Of a DNA stretch of 64,000 bases, positions 16,568 to 25,005 are shown piece by piece. Source of the stretch: Gemmatimonadota bacterium (GTDB lineage: Bacteria > 4572-55 > J002); assembly GCA_003697105.1 (NCBI GenBank), contig RFFQ01000095.1, positions 16,878 through 80,877 of the forward strand. Reading direction: 5' to 3'. The notes under the pieces are model-generated. The model saw nothing but the letters and a program-made list of their open reading frames with translations, did not search any database and had not been told where the DNA came from. Position 1 is the first letter of the stretch, and the number at the start of each line of letters is the position of its first letter. The position numbers and the translations under genes are program-made.

Positions 16568-18139
16568 TTATGTTGCGTATGCAATGGATCGCGTTTCTCG
16601 AATCACGGTTACTTTAATACTGCCGGGATAATCGACTTGTTTTTGAATTTCTTTGGCCACTTTATTTGCGATTTCATCGGCTTGGGAGTCGTTGACTTTA
16701 TTGGGTTTGACCATGATTCGGATTTCCCGCCCGGCTTGAATCGCATAGGATTTATCGACCCCCTCAAACGAACTCGCGATTTCTTCGAGTTTTTCCAGCC
16801 GCTTAATGTAGGCTTCCAATGTTTCCCGCCGGGCACCGGGGCGAGCGCTCGAAATGGTGTCTGCGGCGGAGACCAGCACTGTAATTAAAGAGGATGCTTC
16901 GGTATCTTCGTGGTGTTCGGCGATGGCACTGATAACCTCTTTCGGTTCATTATAGCGTTTGGCAACTTCAACTCCTAATTCCACATGGGAGCCTTCGCTT
17001 TCGTGGGTTAATACTTTGCCAATATCGTGCATTAATCCGGCACGACGGGCAATACGGGCATCTAAACCCATTTCTTTTGCCAACATTCCCGCAATCACGG
17101 CAACCTCTTTGGAATGTTGGAGCATATTTTGCCCGTAGCTGGTACGGTATTTTAAGCGTCCGATGAGTTTTTGCATTTCTGGATGGACATTATTCAAGCC
17201 GAGTTCGAGGCAGGTTTCTTCGCCCAACTGGGCGATACCCTCTTCCACCACGGCATGGGATTTTCCCACAATATCCTCGATACGGGCTGGGTGGATTCGT
17301 CCATCGCTGACCAGTTTTTCCATGGCGACCCGGGCAACTTCACGCCGGATGGGGTCAAATCCAGAGATCAGCACTGCTTCTGGGGTATCATCAATGATGA
17401 CATCCACGCCGGTCAGATTTTCAAAAGCTCGGATATTCCGCCCTTCGCGTCCGATAATACGCCCTTTCATGTCATCACTTGGCAGAGAAACTACCGCCAC
17501 GGTACTTTCTGCCACGTGTTCTGCCGCATATCGTTCGACCGCCAAACTGATAATGTGTTTTGCCTCTCGTTCGGCTTCCCGGGTGGCTTTATCTTTAATA
17601 TCCCGAATGAGTTGCGATGCCTCCATCTTGGCTTGATTTTCCATGTTGCGGATCAAGAGTTGTTTGGCTTCTTCTGAAGTCATTCGTGAAATTTTTTCCA
17701 GCATTCGGGTTTGTTCGGCGATCAGTTCATTAAGTCGCTCATTTTGTTCGTCAATGACCCGAGCTTTGGTTTGTAATTCCCGTTCCCGGGCAGAGACCGC
17801 TTTTTCCTTTTTGTTAAGGACATCTACTTTGCGATCCAAGTGAGATTCTTTGGTTGCTAAGCGTTTTTCACGGCTTTTCAGCTCCTTACGGATATCTTGA
17901 AGTTCCCGTTCTAGCTCTACCTTACGTTCGTACCACTCATCTTTGGCTTCTAAAATGGCTTCTTTTTTGAGTGTCTCGCTTTCTTTTCGGGCTTCATCCA
18001 AAATTTTTTGCGCCAAGTCCTCGGCGTCTTGCAATTTTGCCTGACTGACTTTTTTATTCCAGTACCACCCTAAAATGAATGCGATCACTGCCGATGCCAG
18101 AATAGAAAACATAATTAAAATTGGCTTCAACAGTTCCAT
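16568..18139 (-). CDS. rny: Ribonuclease Y
   Basis: 523 residues, typical for RNase Y. An N-terminal membrane helix (PILIMFSILASAVIAFILGWYW) is followed by a long charged coiled coil (about residues 30-200), a KH domain with GRIIGREGRNIRAFE, and an HD domain with LMHDIGK and the downstream EHHED region. The enzyme is a membrane-anchored endoribonuclease that starts decay and processing of mRNA. A GGAGG site lies upstream of the ATG. The gene follows the 6S RNA and zapA, an order also found in Bacteroidetes, and is followed closely by walJ. Confidence 0.96.
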   Translation of the reverse strand: MELLKPILIMFSILASAVIAFILGWYWNKKVSQAKLQDAEDLAQKILDEARKESETLKKEAILEAKDEWYERKVELERELQDIRKELKSREKRLATKESHLDRKVDVLNKKEKAVSARERELQTKARVIDEQNERLNELIAEQTRMLEKISRMTSEEAKQLLIRNMENQAKMEASQLIRDIKDKATREAEREAKHIISLAVERYAAEHVAESTVAVVSLPSDDMKGRIIGREGRNIRAFENLTGVDVIIDDTPEAVLISGFDPIRREVARVAMEKLVSDGRIHPARIEDIVGKSHAVVEEGIAQLGEETCLELGLNNVHPEMQKLIGRLKYRTSYGQNMLQHSKEVAVIAGMLAKEMGLDARIARRAGLMHDIGKVLTHESEGSHVELGVEVAKRYNEPKEVISAIAEHHEDTEASSLITVLVSAADTISSARPGARRETLEAYIKRLEKLEEIASSFEGVDKSYAIQAGREIRIMVKPNKVNDSQADEIANKVAKEIQKQVDYPGSIKVTVIRETRSIAYAT

Positions 18140-18206
18140 TGTATTGTTCTAACCTCCAACAAATTTCAACTAAACTACTTCTCGGATTAATGCCATCAAT
18201 CTGCAA

Positions 18207-18402
18207 TAAAAACCCCGCTATCTCGTGTGACTCAAAGTAACATTGAACCCAAACTTTAGATACGGTGGTTTGTCCGTATGGTAAATTAATGCGTCCCCTA
18301 AACCTCTACGAGGGGGGCGTGCACGCTTTTACCAGTTAGGATTCCCTAGTGTTTAATGTTAGCTCAAGTACCTTCAAATCATCACGAAGACAGCGGGGAA
18401 TC
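18207..18402 (-). ncRNA. ssrS: 6S RNA
   Basis: The 316-bp gap between zapA and rny holds an RNA of about 190 nt. A perfect closing stem joins CCCCGCTGTCT (18388-18398) to AGATAGCGGGG (18213-18223), with one G-U pair. The 3' arm runs into TTTTTATT, as in an intrinsic terminator. Inside is a terminal stem (TGGTAAA with TTTACCA, then GCGT with ACGC and a C/G-rich tip), separated by a large, mostly unpaired middle region, matching the 6S layout of closing stem, central bubble and apical stem. Neighbourhood with zapA is a known mark of 6S RNA in many phyla. 6S RNA binds the housekeeping sigma-factor holoenzyme and lowers transcription in stationary phase. It probably has its own promoter. Confidence 0.82.
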
Positions 18403-18415
18403 TGAATATCTATTC

Positions 18416-18445
18416 AACTTAGAATAGTTAGATTCGAGATGTCAA
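18416..18445 (-). promoter_or_regulatory. Probable promoter of the 6S RNA
   Basis: Minus strand: a perfect TTGACA at 18440-18445, then 18 bp, then a weak -10 TAAGTT (18416-18421). Initiation about 7 bp downstream would fall close to the 5' side of the 6S closing stem. Confidence 0.5.
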
Positions 18446-18455
18446 GAGAGCATGA

Positions 18456-18797
18456 TTAATCTTCATCTGTATTCGACTCGGATTGGGGTTGACCCTCCTC
18501 ATCTTGGATTGTACGAGTTAGTGTTTCTGAGAGGCCGTTTAATTTTCCTTCAATTTCCAACAGTAAGCGTTGTCGAAGTTCGCGTTCCTGATACAGTTCA
18601 TCTGCAATATTGATAGCTGCTAAAATGGCAACTCGTGCGGATGAGGCAATAGACAGGTTATCGGTGATTTCCCGCATTTTGGAATCCACATAGCGGGCAA
18701 CTTTGCCAATATGATCTGGATCGACATCACCTTTAATGCCATATTCAGAGCCAAATATGTGAACTTTTACTGTTTTGGTTTGGTCTTCGGTTGTCAT
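18456..18797 (-). CDS. zapA: Cell division protein ZapA
   Basis: About 113 residues from the ATG at 18797. The N-terminal VKVHIFGSEYGIKGDVDPDHIGKVARYVDSKM is the ZapA globular domain, and the helical SARVAILAAINIADELYQER and LLEIEGKLNGLSETL form the dimerising coiled coil. ZapA crosslinks FtsZ filaments at midcell. An in-frame GTG at 18824 would add nine residues, but no ribosome-binding site favours it. The tail is acidic (EEGQPQSESNTDED). It follows a small coiled-coil gene and precedes 6S RNA and rny, an order that supports the call. Confidence 0.88.
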   Translation of the reverse strand: MTTEDQTKTVKVHIFGSEYGIKGDVDPDHIGKVARYVDSKMREITDNLSIASSARVAILAAINIADELYQERELRQRLLLEIEGKLNGLSETLTRTIQDEEGQPQSESNTDED

Positions 18798-18885
18798 GTT
18801 TATGGTAACTTTCCCAATCAACACTATCTCGGTTGTTCAACATCAATCTAATACAGATGAGGCCTAAAATCAACAATTGATCTCA

Positions 18886-19146
18886 TCATAACTCCAGTTC
18901 TTCAAACTTGGAGAGCATTTGCTCTACTTTTAAGCGAATTTTTTCGCTGTCTTGCTTTAAAGCCTCCTCTTCAGCCGTTGTCGTCGCACCGGTGTCCGGG
19001 GGTGTTTCTGCAGGAGATGTACTTGTTTTTCCCCGCAATTTTTGATTCTCTTCACGCAATATTTTGTTTTCGTGCCGCAGTTGAACAATCAGTTTTGTAG
19101 CTTGCGCAATTTTATCTTCTAATGTTTTAAGGCTCGGTATTTCCAT
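18886..19146 (-). CDS. Small coiled-coil protein, ZapB-like
   Basis: 86 residues. Two coiled-coil segments, LEDKIAQATKLIVQLRHENKILREENQKLR and EEALKQDSEKIRLKVEQMLSKFEEL, are joined by a Thr/Pro/Ala-rich linker. Size, composition and position directly before zapA resemble the small coiled-coil division proteins (ZapB-like) found at this place in other FCB genomes. ZapB links the ZapA-FtsZ ring to the nucleoid, but sequence similarity in such proteins is weak and the role is inferred from context. It lies 35 bp after pheT. Confidence 0.6.
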   Translation of the reverse strand: MEIPSLKTLEDKIAQATKLIVQLRHENKILREENQKLRGKTSTSPAETPPDTGATTTAEEEALKQDSEKIRLKVEQMLSKFEELEL

Positions 19147-19181
19147 TGATAATCTTTGTCCTCATTACCGGATAACCCGAT

Positions 19182-21242
19182 TTATTGACGGAGTTCAATT
19201 CCAAACGTGGCAGCGAGTTCCGCCAAAATTTGGGATTGAATCTCATCGACTTCTTGATCCGCCAACGTTTTCTCGGCGGATTGGTAGGTGATAGCAAAGG
19301 CCAGACTTTTTTTACCCGCCGGTACGGGGTGCCCCATATATTGATCGAACACGGTGACATCCCTAACTAAATCAAATTTGCGGATACAGTCAATGATTTC
19401 TTGCGAAGAGACCTCCAGAGGCACCACGAATGCCAAGTCTCGTAATGATGGCGGAAATGAAGATAAGGTCTGGTACTGCATTGTACGGGGTAAATGATTC
19501 TTCAATATGGAAATGTTGAGTTCCGCCACCAGTGGGGGTGCATCCAACCCAAACTGTTGGGTTACTTTATAATGAAGTTCACCAAATGTTCCAATCCGAT
19601 CGCCATTGACAAACAGGGTTGCCGCTTTTTTTGGATGATAAAATGGTTCCTCACTCATGTCAAACTGCTTGCCGGAAATATGAAGACTTTCCAAGAGGGT
19701 CTCAATGGCGCCTTTGATATCGAAGACATCCAACGGGATAATCGATTGGCTCCAGTGGGGGGGATGGCGATCACCCATCATGATCAAGCCCAGCGTCATA
19801 TCTTCCTGCGGTAATTTTTGCCCCTCTACCGGCTTAAATGTTTTGGCTAATTCAAATAATCGTAGCTGTTTTGTTCCCCGATTTTGATTCCATTTGGCGG
19901 TTTGGAGCAACTGGGGTATAAGCGTGGTTCGCATGGTAGCTTGATCTGCACCCAAAGGGTTGCTAAGTTCAATAGTCTTCCGGCGTGCATCTGTTTCAGG
20001 GAGGTTTAATTTATCGAATAGAGCCGCATCCATAAAACTGAAGTTGTAAATCTCTGTAAAGCCAATGCCTACCAGCCGTTCCCGAAGTCGATCCACGCAT
20101 ATTTCCGAAGGAGAACGCCGGGCTGAAAATGAGCCTCCTTTTGGTAGCGTTGTTTCAATATTATCATACCCGTATAAGCGGGCAATTTCTTCGATAATAT
20201 CCACTTCCCGATCCATATCGGTGCGGAATGTCGGCGCTTGGACGGTGATGACTGCCGTATCTGTGATATACGTCTCAAATTCGATGGTTTCTAGGAGCGA
20301 AACCATCGTACGGGCATCCAGATTGGTACCCAGTAGATGGTTTACCCGCGAGGGTCGCACGGTCACGGTTGGGTTTTGCCATTCGGTTTGTCCAGCATCG
20401 ATTTGCCCGTGCAAAAGTTCTCCACCGGCTAGGGATAGAATTAACTGGGCGACCCGATCCAACGCCAGCGGTACCCCATTCGGATCCACTCCGCGCTCAA
20501 ACCGGTGCGATGCTTCCGTGTGGAGTTTGACAAATTTAGACCCCAGACGAATTAAGCGTGGGGTGAAATAAGCACTTTCCAACAGAATGTTTTGGGTTTC
20601 CGGCGTAACTTCGGAGTTCAAACCTCCCATGACCCCGCCCAGTGCCACTGCGCGTGATCCATCCGCAATGACGACTGAATCTGGAGCGAGCTTACGTTCC
20701 ACTCCATCCAATGTAATAAATGTTTCGTTTGATGTCGCTTGACGTACAATGATCCGGTGCTCATCGAGTTGGTCCAGATCGAAGGCATGAAGGGGTTGTC
20801 CCATTTCTAACAGGACATAATTGGTCGCATCAACGATGTTATTAATCGGACGAATGCCGCAGGTTTCTAATGTGCGTTGAAGCCACTCCGGCGAAGGTTC
20901 AATTTTAACGTTGCGGATAACCCGGGCACAGTAGCGCGGGCATCCTTCCGGATAATCAATCTGAACCGAAGTGACCTCCGTGATCGGCGTTTCGGACTCT
21001 TGAAATTTAACTGGAGGATACGTAACGGTTTTTCCCAGATGGGCGGCAATTTCCCGGGCAATCCCAATGTGGCTTAAACAGTCTGATCGATTTGGCGTTA
21101 TTTCAAACTCAATACAAAAATCATCGTGGATGGGTGTGACTTTTTCTACTTCTAACCCGATCAACGTCAGTTTATCCGCTAATTCGTCGGGTGTTAGATG
21201 GAAATGCACGAGTGATTTTAACCAATTGTAACTTGCTTTCAT
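19182..21242 (-). CDS. pheT: Phenylalanine-tRNA ligase beta subunit, short form lacking the tRNA-binding OB domain
   Basis: 686 residues against about 800 in most bacteria. The N-terminal SYNWLKSLVHFHLTPDELADKLTLIGLEVEKV runs straight into FEITPNRSDCLSHIGIAREI. In long forms about 100 residues of EMAP/OB-fold tRNA-binding domain lie between these two segments, so that domain is missing. The rest is complete: B3/B4 editing domain (YCARVI, GIRPINNIVDATNYV), B5, the catalytic-like core and a C-terminal ferredoxin-fold anticodon-binding domain (FPPSLRDLAFVVPLEVSSQEI). With PheS it charges tRNA-Phe. The start lies 11 bp after pheS. Short forms occur in some other phyla, so it should be functional. 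Confidence 0.93.
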   Translation of the reverse strand: MKASYNWLKSLVHFHLTPDELADKLTLIGLEVEKVTPIHDDFCIEFEITPNRSDCLSHIGIAREIAAHLGKTVTYPPVKFQESETPITEVTSVQIDYPEGCPRYCARVIRNVKIEPSPEWLQRTLETCGIRPINNIVDATNYVLLEMGQPLHAFDLDQLDEHRIIVRQATSNETFITLDGVERKLAPDSVVIADGSRAVALGGVMGGLNSEVTPETQNILLESAYFTPRLIRLGSKFVKLHTEASHRFERGVDPNGVPLALDRVAQLILSLAGGELLHGQIDAGQTEWQNPTVTVRPSRVNHLLGTNLDARTMVSLLETIEFETYITDTAVITVQAPTFRTDMDREVDIIEEIARLYGYDNIETTLPKGGSFSARRSPSEICVDRLRERLVGIGFTEIYNFSFMDAALFDKLNLPETDARRKTIELSNPLGADQATMRTTLIPQLLQTAKWNQNRGTKQLRLFELAKTFKPVEGQKLPQEDMTLGLIMMGDRHPPHWSQSIIPLDVFDIKGAIETLLESLHISGKQFDMSEEPFYHPKKAATLFVNGDRIGTFGELHYKVTQQFGLDAPPLVAELNISILKNHLPRTMQYQTLSSFPPSLRDLAFVVPLEVSSQEIIDCIRKFDLVRDVTVFDQYMGHPVPAGKKSLAFAITYQSAEKTLADQEVDEIQSQILAELAATFGIELRQ

Positions 21243-21253
21243 CTGTCTACTTT

Positions 21254-22273
21254 TTAGAATTGCTCTAGGAATCGTAAGTCATTTGTGTACAACAGCCGCA
21301 TATCATTAATATTGTATTTAAGCATGGCGATCCGCTCAACACCCATCCCAAACGCAAAGCCTGTCCATTCTTCAGGATTATACCCAACGGCGGCAAACAC
21401 ATTGGGGTCTACCATGCCCGAACCTAAAATCTCAAGCCAACCCTTTTGTTTACAGACATTACACCCGCTCCCTTGACAAAAAATGCAGGTCATGTCCACT
21501 TCGGCGCTCGGTTCTGTGAAGGGAAAAAAGGAGGGTCGAAACCGGAGTTGCGTAGTTGGTCCAAACATCTGGTGGATGAATTCGGTCAGGACGCCTTTGA
21601 GATCACCCATTGTGACGCGGCGGTCCACATATAATCCTTCCACTTGATGAAACACCGGGGAGTGAGAGGGATCAACTTCGTCGGTGCGGTAAACGCGCCC
21701 CGGCACAATAATTCGCACCGGGGGATGTTGTTTTTCCATGACCCGAGCTTGCACAGGGGAGGTATGCGTTCGTAGAATGACATCGTCTTGAACATAAAAG
21801 GTATCTTGCATATCCCGAGCGGGGTGTTCTGGAGGGAAATTGAGCTTATCAAAATTATAGGCTTCAAGCTCAACATCCGGACCCTCCGCCACCGAGAATC
21901 CCATACCAAAGAAAATTTCACGGATTTCATCGAATGTTTGTTGTAGCGGATGTTTTCGACCAAGCCAAAAACGACGTCCCGGCAACGTTATATCTGTATA
22001 TTCATTAGCAATGGCGCGTTGCCGTTCCGCTTCTTCATATTGTTCCAATGCTTCTGTGAACCGGGCTTGAAGCCGTGTTTTAGCTTGGTTCACCAAATTT
22101 CCGATGCGGGGTCGATCTGCCGGGGGAAGGGCACCCATCCCTCTTAGTAAGGATGTTAATTTACCTTTTTTACCCAAATATTTAATCCGCAGCGTCTCCA
22201 GCATCTTTTTGTCCGTACAGGACTCTATTTCGGAGAGTGCCGCCCGTTCGATACCCCGAATTTGATCTTCCAT
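21254..22273 (-). CDS. pheS: Phenylalanine-tRNA ligase alpha subunit
   Basis: 339 residues, the usual length. An N-terminal helical arm (TDKKMLETLRIKYLGKKGKLTSLLRGMG) is followed by the class II core: motif 2 in the VRIIVPGRVYRTDEVDPSHSPVFHQVEG region, FRPSFFPFTEPSAEVDM, and motif 3 in GFAFGMGVERIAML. The CIFCQGSGCNVCKQKG segment is a Cys-rich insertion common in this family. It forms the (alpha-beta)2 enzyme with PheT, which follows after 11 bp. It stands downstream of rplT behind a strong hairpin that may set its expression. Confidence 0.97.
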   Translation of the reverse strand: MEDQIRGIERAALSEIESCTDKKMLETLRIKYLGKKGKLTSLLRGMGALPPADRPRIGNLVNQAKTRLQARFTEALEQYEEAERQRAIANEYTDITLPGRRFWLGRKHPLQQTFDEIREIFFGMGFSVAEGPDVELEAYNFDKLNFPPEHPARDMQDTFYVQDDVILRTHTSPVQARVMEKQHPPVRIIVPGRVYRTDEVDPSHSPVFHQVEGLYVDRRVTMGDLKGVLTEFIHQMFGPTTQLRFRPSFFPFTEPSAEVDMTCIFCQGSGCNVCKQKGWLEILGSGMVDPNVFAAVGYNPEEWTGFAFGMGVERIAMLKYNINDMRLLYTNDLRFLEQF

Positions 22274-22316
22274 GAGTTCTACCCAATTTACCGGAATTTT
22301 ATAACGTCCTAATGCA

Positions 22317-22353
22317 GATAAAGATTCTGTCCTGAAAGAACAGAATCTTTATC
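22317..22353 (-). promoter_or_regulatory. 14-bp hairpin between rplT and pheS
   Basis: Perfect inverted repeat gataaagattctgt (22317-22330) and acagaatctttatc (22340-22353) with a 9-nt loop, halfway between the rplT stop and the pheS start. No run of T follows on the minus strand, so it is not a clear intrinsic terminator. It may stabilise or process the upstream mRNA, or form part of an attenuator for pheST. Confidence 0.6.
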
Positions 22354-22369
22354 CGAATGCGTCCTTCAT

Positions 22370-22726
22370 TTATGATAAGCTTGATTTTGCTAATTCAGCT
22401 AATCGACCAAAGTTATCCGGATCGTTAATCGCCATATCGGCTAAAATTTTCCGATCTAAATCCACATTTGCTTTTTTAAGCCCATTCATGAAACGGCTGT
22501 AAGATAATCCATTTAATCGCGCGGCGGCATTAATACGGATGATCCATAGCCGGCGGAATTGTCGTTTTTTTGTTTTGCGGTCGCGGTAGGCATACACTCC
22601 GGCGCGATCCAGCGTTTCCTGAACGGTACGAATTAAATTTTTGCGTCCTCCGCGAAAGCCTTTTGCCGCTTTAATAAATTTTTTACGACGTTTTCGGGAG
22701 GCAACTGCTACACGTGCGCGTGCCAT
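22370..22726 (-). CDS. rplT: 50S ribosomal protein L20
   Basis: 118 residues, standard length. The highly basic N-terminus ([30 protein letters not shown]) and the globular [32 protein letters not shown] are typical of L20, which binds 23S rRNA early in large-subunit assembly and in many bacteria represses its own operon. It lies 60 bp after rpmI in the classic infC-rpmI-rplT order. An AGGAG site precedes the ATG. Confidence 0.98.
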   Translation of the reverse strand: MARARVAVASRKRRKKFIKAAKGFRGGRKNLIRTVQETLDRAGVYAYRDRKTKKRQFRRLWIIRINAAARLNGLSYSRFMNGLKKANVDLDRKILADMAINDPDNFGRLAELAKSSLS

Positions 22727-22786
22727 TCAAAACTCTCCTTCACTATAACGATACAACTTACCATAGATTGATGTTAACAGTTCATC

Positions 22787-22981
22787 TTAGTAGGGCATCA
22801 TGCGTTCAACACGGGGTTGATCCACCTCGCTGATGTAAGTACCCTGACGAAGTACACGTTTCCGTTTCCGGCTCTTTTTACTCATGATGTGCCCCGCATT
22901 TGACCGGCGTCGTTTAATTCTTCCACCGGGTAATTTTTTAAACCGTTTTGCCACGCCTCGGCGGGTTTTGATTTTCGGCAT
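22787..22981 (-). CDS. rpmI: 50S ribosomal protein L35
   Basis: 64 residues. MPKIKTRRGVAKRFKKLPGGRIKRRRSNAGHIMSKKS is the conserved L35 pattern (K-[ST]-x-x-[AG]-x-KRF and the R-x-x-x-x-x-H-x-[ML] region). It is part of the large ribosomal subunit. It is preceded by infC after 40 bp and followed by rplT. Confidence 0.98.
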   Translation of the reverse strand: MPKIKTRRGVAKRFKKLPGGRIKRRRSNAGHIMSKKSRKRKRVLRQGTYISEVDQPRVERMMPY

Positions 22982-23021
22982 TGTCTTTAGCTCCTTCCTA
23001 AAATAAATCGATTATATTTTT

Positions 23022-23546
23022 CTACTTTTCTGAGGATTGAGGTGCGAGGATGGTACTCATATTCCGCCCCTCCATTGTCGGGGGTCGTTCGACTATAGCG
23101 ATATCCTCTAAGTCGGCGATAAAGCGTTGCAGTTTTTCTCGACCTAATTCCGTGTGTGCCAACTGACGTCCCCGAAATCGAACCGTAATTTTGACTTTAT
23201 CACCTTCCATTAAAAATTTTCGAGCATGTTTTTCCTTAAACTGAATATCGTGCTCTTCGGTTATCGGGGTAATTTTGATCTCTTTGACTGTAATGGTATG
23301 TTGTTTTTTCTTTAATTCGCGTGCTTTTTTACTTTGTTGGTATTGGTACTTGCCAAAGTCAATGATTTTGCAAACTGGGGGTTTTGCTGCCGGCGCAACT
23401 TCCACCAAATCCAATCCTTGTTCTTGCGCAAGTTGAAGGGCTTCACTGGTCGGTAGAATGCCCACTTGTTCGCCATCTGCCCCAATCACTCGTACTTGCG
23501 GAACTCGAATTTCTTTATTCACACGATTTTTTTTCTTACTGCTCAC
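23022..23546 (-). CDS. infC: Translation initiation factor IF-3
   Basis: About 174 residues from a GTG start at 23546, which has a GGAGG site four bases upstream; the longer in-frame extension to 23600 runs back into the promoter region and cannot be translated from it. The N-domain RVNKEIRVPQVRVIGADGEQVGI and the C-domain signature KVKITVRFRGRQLAHTELGREKL are diagnostic. IF-3 binds the 30S subunit and checks start codons. A non-ATG start is normal for infC and underlies its autoregulation. It opens the operon that runs through rplT, pheST and zapA. Confidence 0.97.
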   Translation of the reverse strand: MSSKKKNRVNKEIRVPQVRVIGADGEQVGILPTSEALQLAQEQGLDLVEVAPAAKPPVCKIIDFGKYQYQQSKKARELKKKQHTITVKEIKITPITEEHDIQFKEKHARKFLMEGDKVKITVRFRGRQLAHTELGREKLQRFIADLEDIAIVERPPTMEGRNMSTILAPQSSEK

Positions 23547-23602
23547 ACATCCTCCACAAAACTCAAGAAAACGAAAACAACCCCACCAAATTAATGGCAT
23601 TG

Positions 23603-23631
23603 ATATTAAGTGATTACCTATCTGTTGTCAA
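23603..23631 (-). promoter_or_regulatory. Promoter of the infC-rpmI-rplT-pheST operon
   Basis: Minus strand: TTGACA (23626-23631), 17 bp, TAATAT (23603-23608). Transcription should start near 23596, leaving about 50 nt of leader before the infC GTG. Confidence 0.8.
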
Positions 23632-23671
23632 CAGAAAATAAAGCGCTGGTTACCTTGTTGACCACTCCCGT

Positions 23672-24988
23672 TTAAGGAGCGCTTTCCAGCGTGGCTTGGA
23701 CAAACCGGTCAAGTTGGGACTGTGCTCGGTTCAACGTTTCGATAATATCCGCGTTGTTTAAAATAATGTCATTATGGACTTGTTGTAGCAACGAGGATAG
23801 ATCATGGTAGTAGGGCACTTTGGGTCGGTTGGCAAAATTAGCAAACATGGCAGGAAGCATGGTATCCACATCCTGAATATCCCACAACAACACTTTCATA
23901 GAGTCACTCAATGCAGCTAATGCATCGCCTCGAATTGGGATATGTCCGGTGTAGGATTTACCTGTTTGGGGATTCCAGATCGCCTTATTTTGCATCTCTT
24001 TTGTCATAAGAAATTCAATAAATTGACGTGCTTCTTCCGGGTGTGGTGATTTTTTTGGTATTGCAAACATCCATCCGCCGGAGCAGATCGGGCGCATATC
24101 GGATTTGCCTTTTAACTGAAGCATGGGATGGAGCCCGATATAGTCTGCCCCTTTATCAACGCGCATTCGCAACAATTCTGAATCCCAGTTTGAGAACAAC
24201 CAAATGGATTCCGCCGCCATATCGGTGATGATGACCGGATAATCATTATAAAGGGGCTGTTTCACATACGGATAAAGTTCTTTTAAGAATTGAAACACTT
24301 CGACGATTTCGGGATTCGTTTCCACATCAAATAATTTCGCCGGGTCTTTATCGTAAGATAAGGCATTAAAGCCGTACAGAAAATTCATCAAAGCGGTGGA
24401 GAGTCCTTCGCCGTTACCCCGATAGGAATAGCGGCCGGGGTTAGCTTTACACCACGTGAGCAATTCTTCGTATGAGGTGGGCAGTTCATCTTCTGCGATT
24501 TTATTCCGGTTGTAGAGCATTAAATCAGCACTAATGTGGTGCGGAACACCAATCATTCGCCCGTCTGTTGTTGATGCGGCATGGATGAATGCCTTCGGCA
24601 ATTGGTCTCGAAACGGTGCGACCAGATCGCTTAGGTCCATCAGTAAATCGGCTTTTTCATATGCGGGGACATCCATCAGGTCGATCCACATAAAATCGGG
24701 AATATTTTTATCCTGATTAACGGCAACGCGTAACGCGTTCAACACATCGGGAGAATTGGCATAATGTTGGATTTTAATATCAATTCCCGTTTTAGCCTTA
24801 AATTCTGGGATAAACATTTGATTCATCCCGCGCTCAATTCCTTCCCAGTAGCGTCCAGAGGTCATGAGTTTGACGGTGCCGGTTTTTTCTTCTTTAGGCG
24901 GCTGCGGTTTATTTCCGTTACAGCCTATCAAGATTCCCGATATGAGAAGAATGACCAGTAAACTATACGGGCGTTGGGAAACATGCAT
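23672..24988 (-). CDS. ABC-type sugar/solute-binding lipoprotein, family 1
   Basis: 438 residues. The signal peptide ends in the lipobox ILIGC. The mature part has the family 1 solute-binding pattern: FIPEFKAKTGIDIKIQHY near the N-terminus, DFMWIDLMDVPAYEKADLLMDLSDLV, then GVPHHISADLMLYNRN and the C-terminal KKSPHPEEARQFIEFLM. Relatives such as MalE/UgpB deliver sugars to ABC importers. No permease or ATPase gene lies next to it. It starts 17 bp after a cyclic-nucleotide-binding protein gene, in one operon with an antiporter-like protein, so its partner must be elsewhere or it may serve as a sensor. Confidence 0.85.
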   Translation of the reverse strand: MHVSQRPYSLLVILLISGILIGCNGNKPQPPKEEKTGTVKLMTSGRYWEGIERGMNQMFIPEFKAKTGIDIKIQHYANSPDVLNALRVAVNQDKNIPDFMWIDLMDVPAYEKADLLMDLSDLVAPFRDQLPKAFIHAASTTDGRMIGVPHHISADLMLYNRNKIAEDELPTSYEELLTWCKANPGRYSYRGNGEGLSTALMNFLYGFNALSYDKDPAKLFDVETNPEIVEVFQFLKELYPYVKQPLYNDYPVIITDMAAESIWLFSNWDSELLRMRVDKGADYIGLHPMLQLKGKSDMRPICSGGWMFAIPKKSPHPEEARQFIEFLMTKEMQNKAIWNPQTGKSYTGHIPIRGDALAALSDSMKVLLWDIQDVDTMLPAMFANFANRPKVPYYHDLSSLLQQVHNDIILNNADIIETLNRAQSQLDRFVQATLESAP

Positions 24989-25005
24989 GATGAAACTCCT
25001 TTTGG

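Noticed and set aside
16568-17843. Plus-strand ORFs opposite rny
   Set aside because: They mirror the antisense of a well-conserved RNase Y gene and show no protein features.
23641-23684. Terminator after the solute-binding protein gene (aaagcgct/agcgcttt)
   Set aside because: The stem is only 8 bp with a loop of about 28 nt and overlaps the end of the gene; too weak to list.
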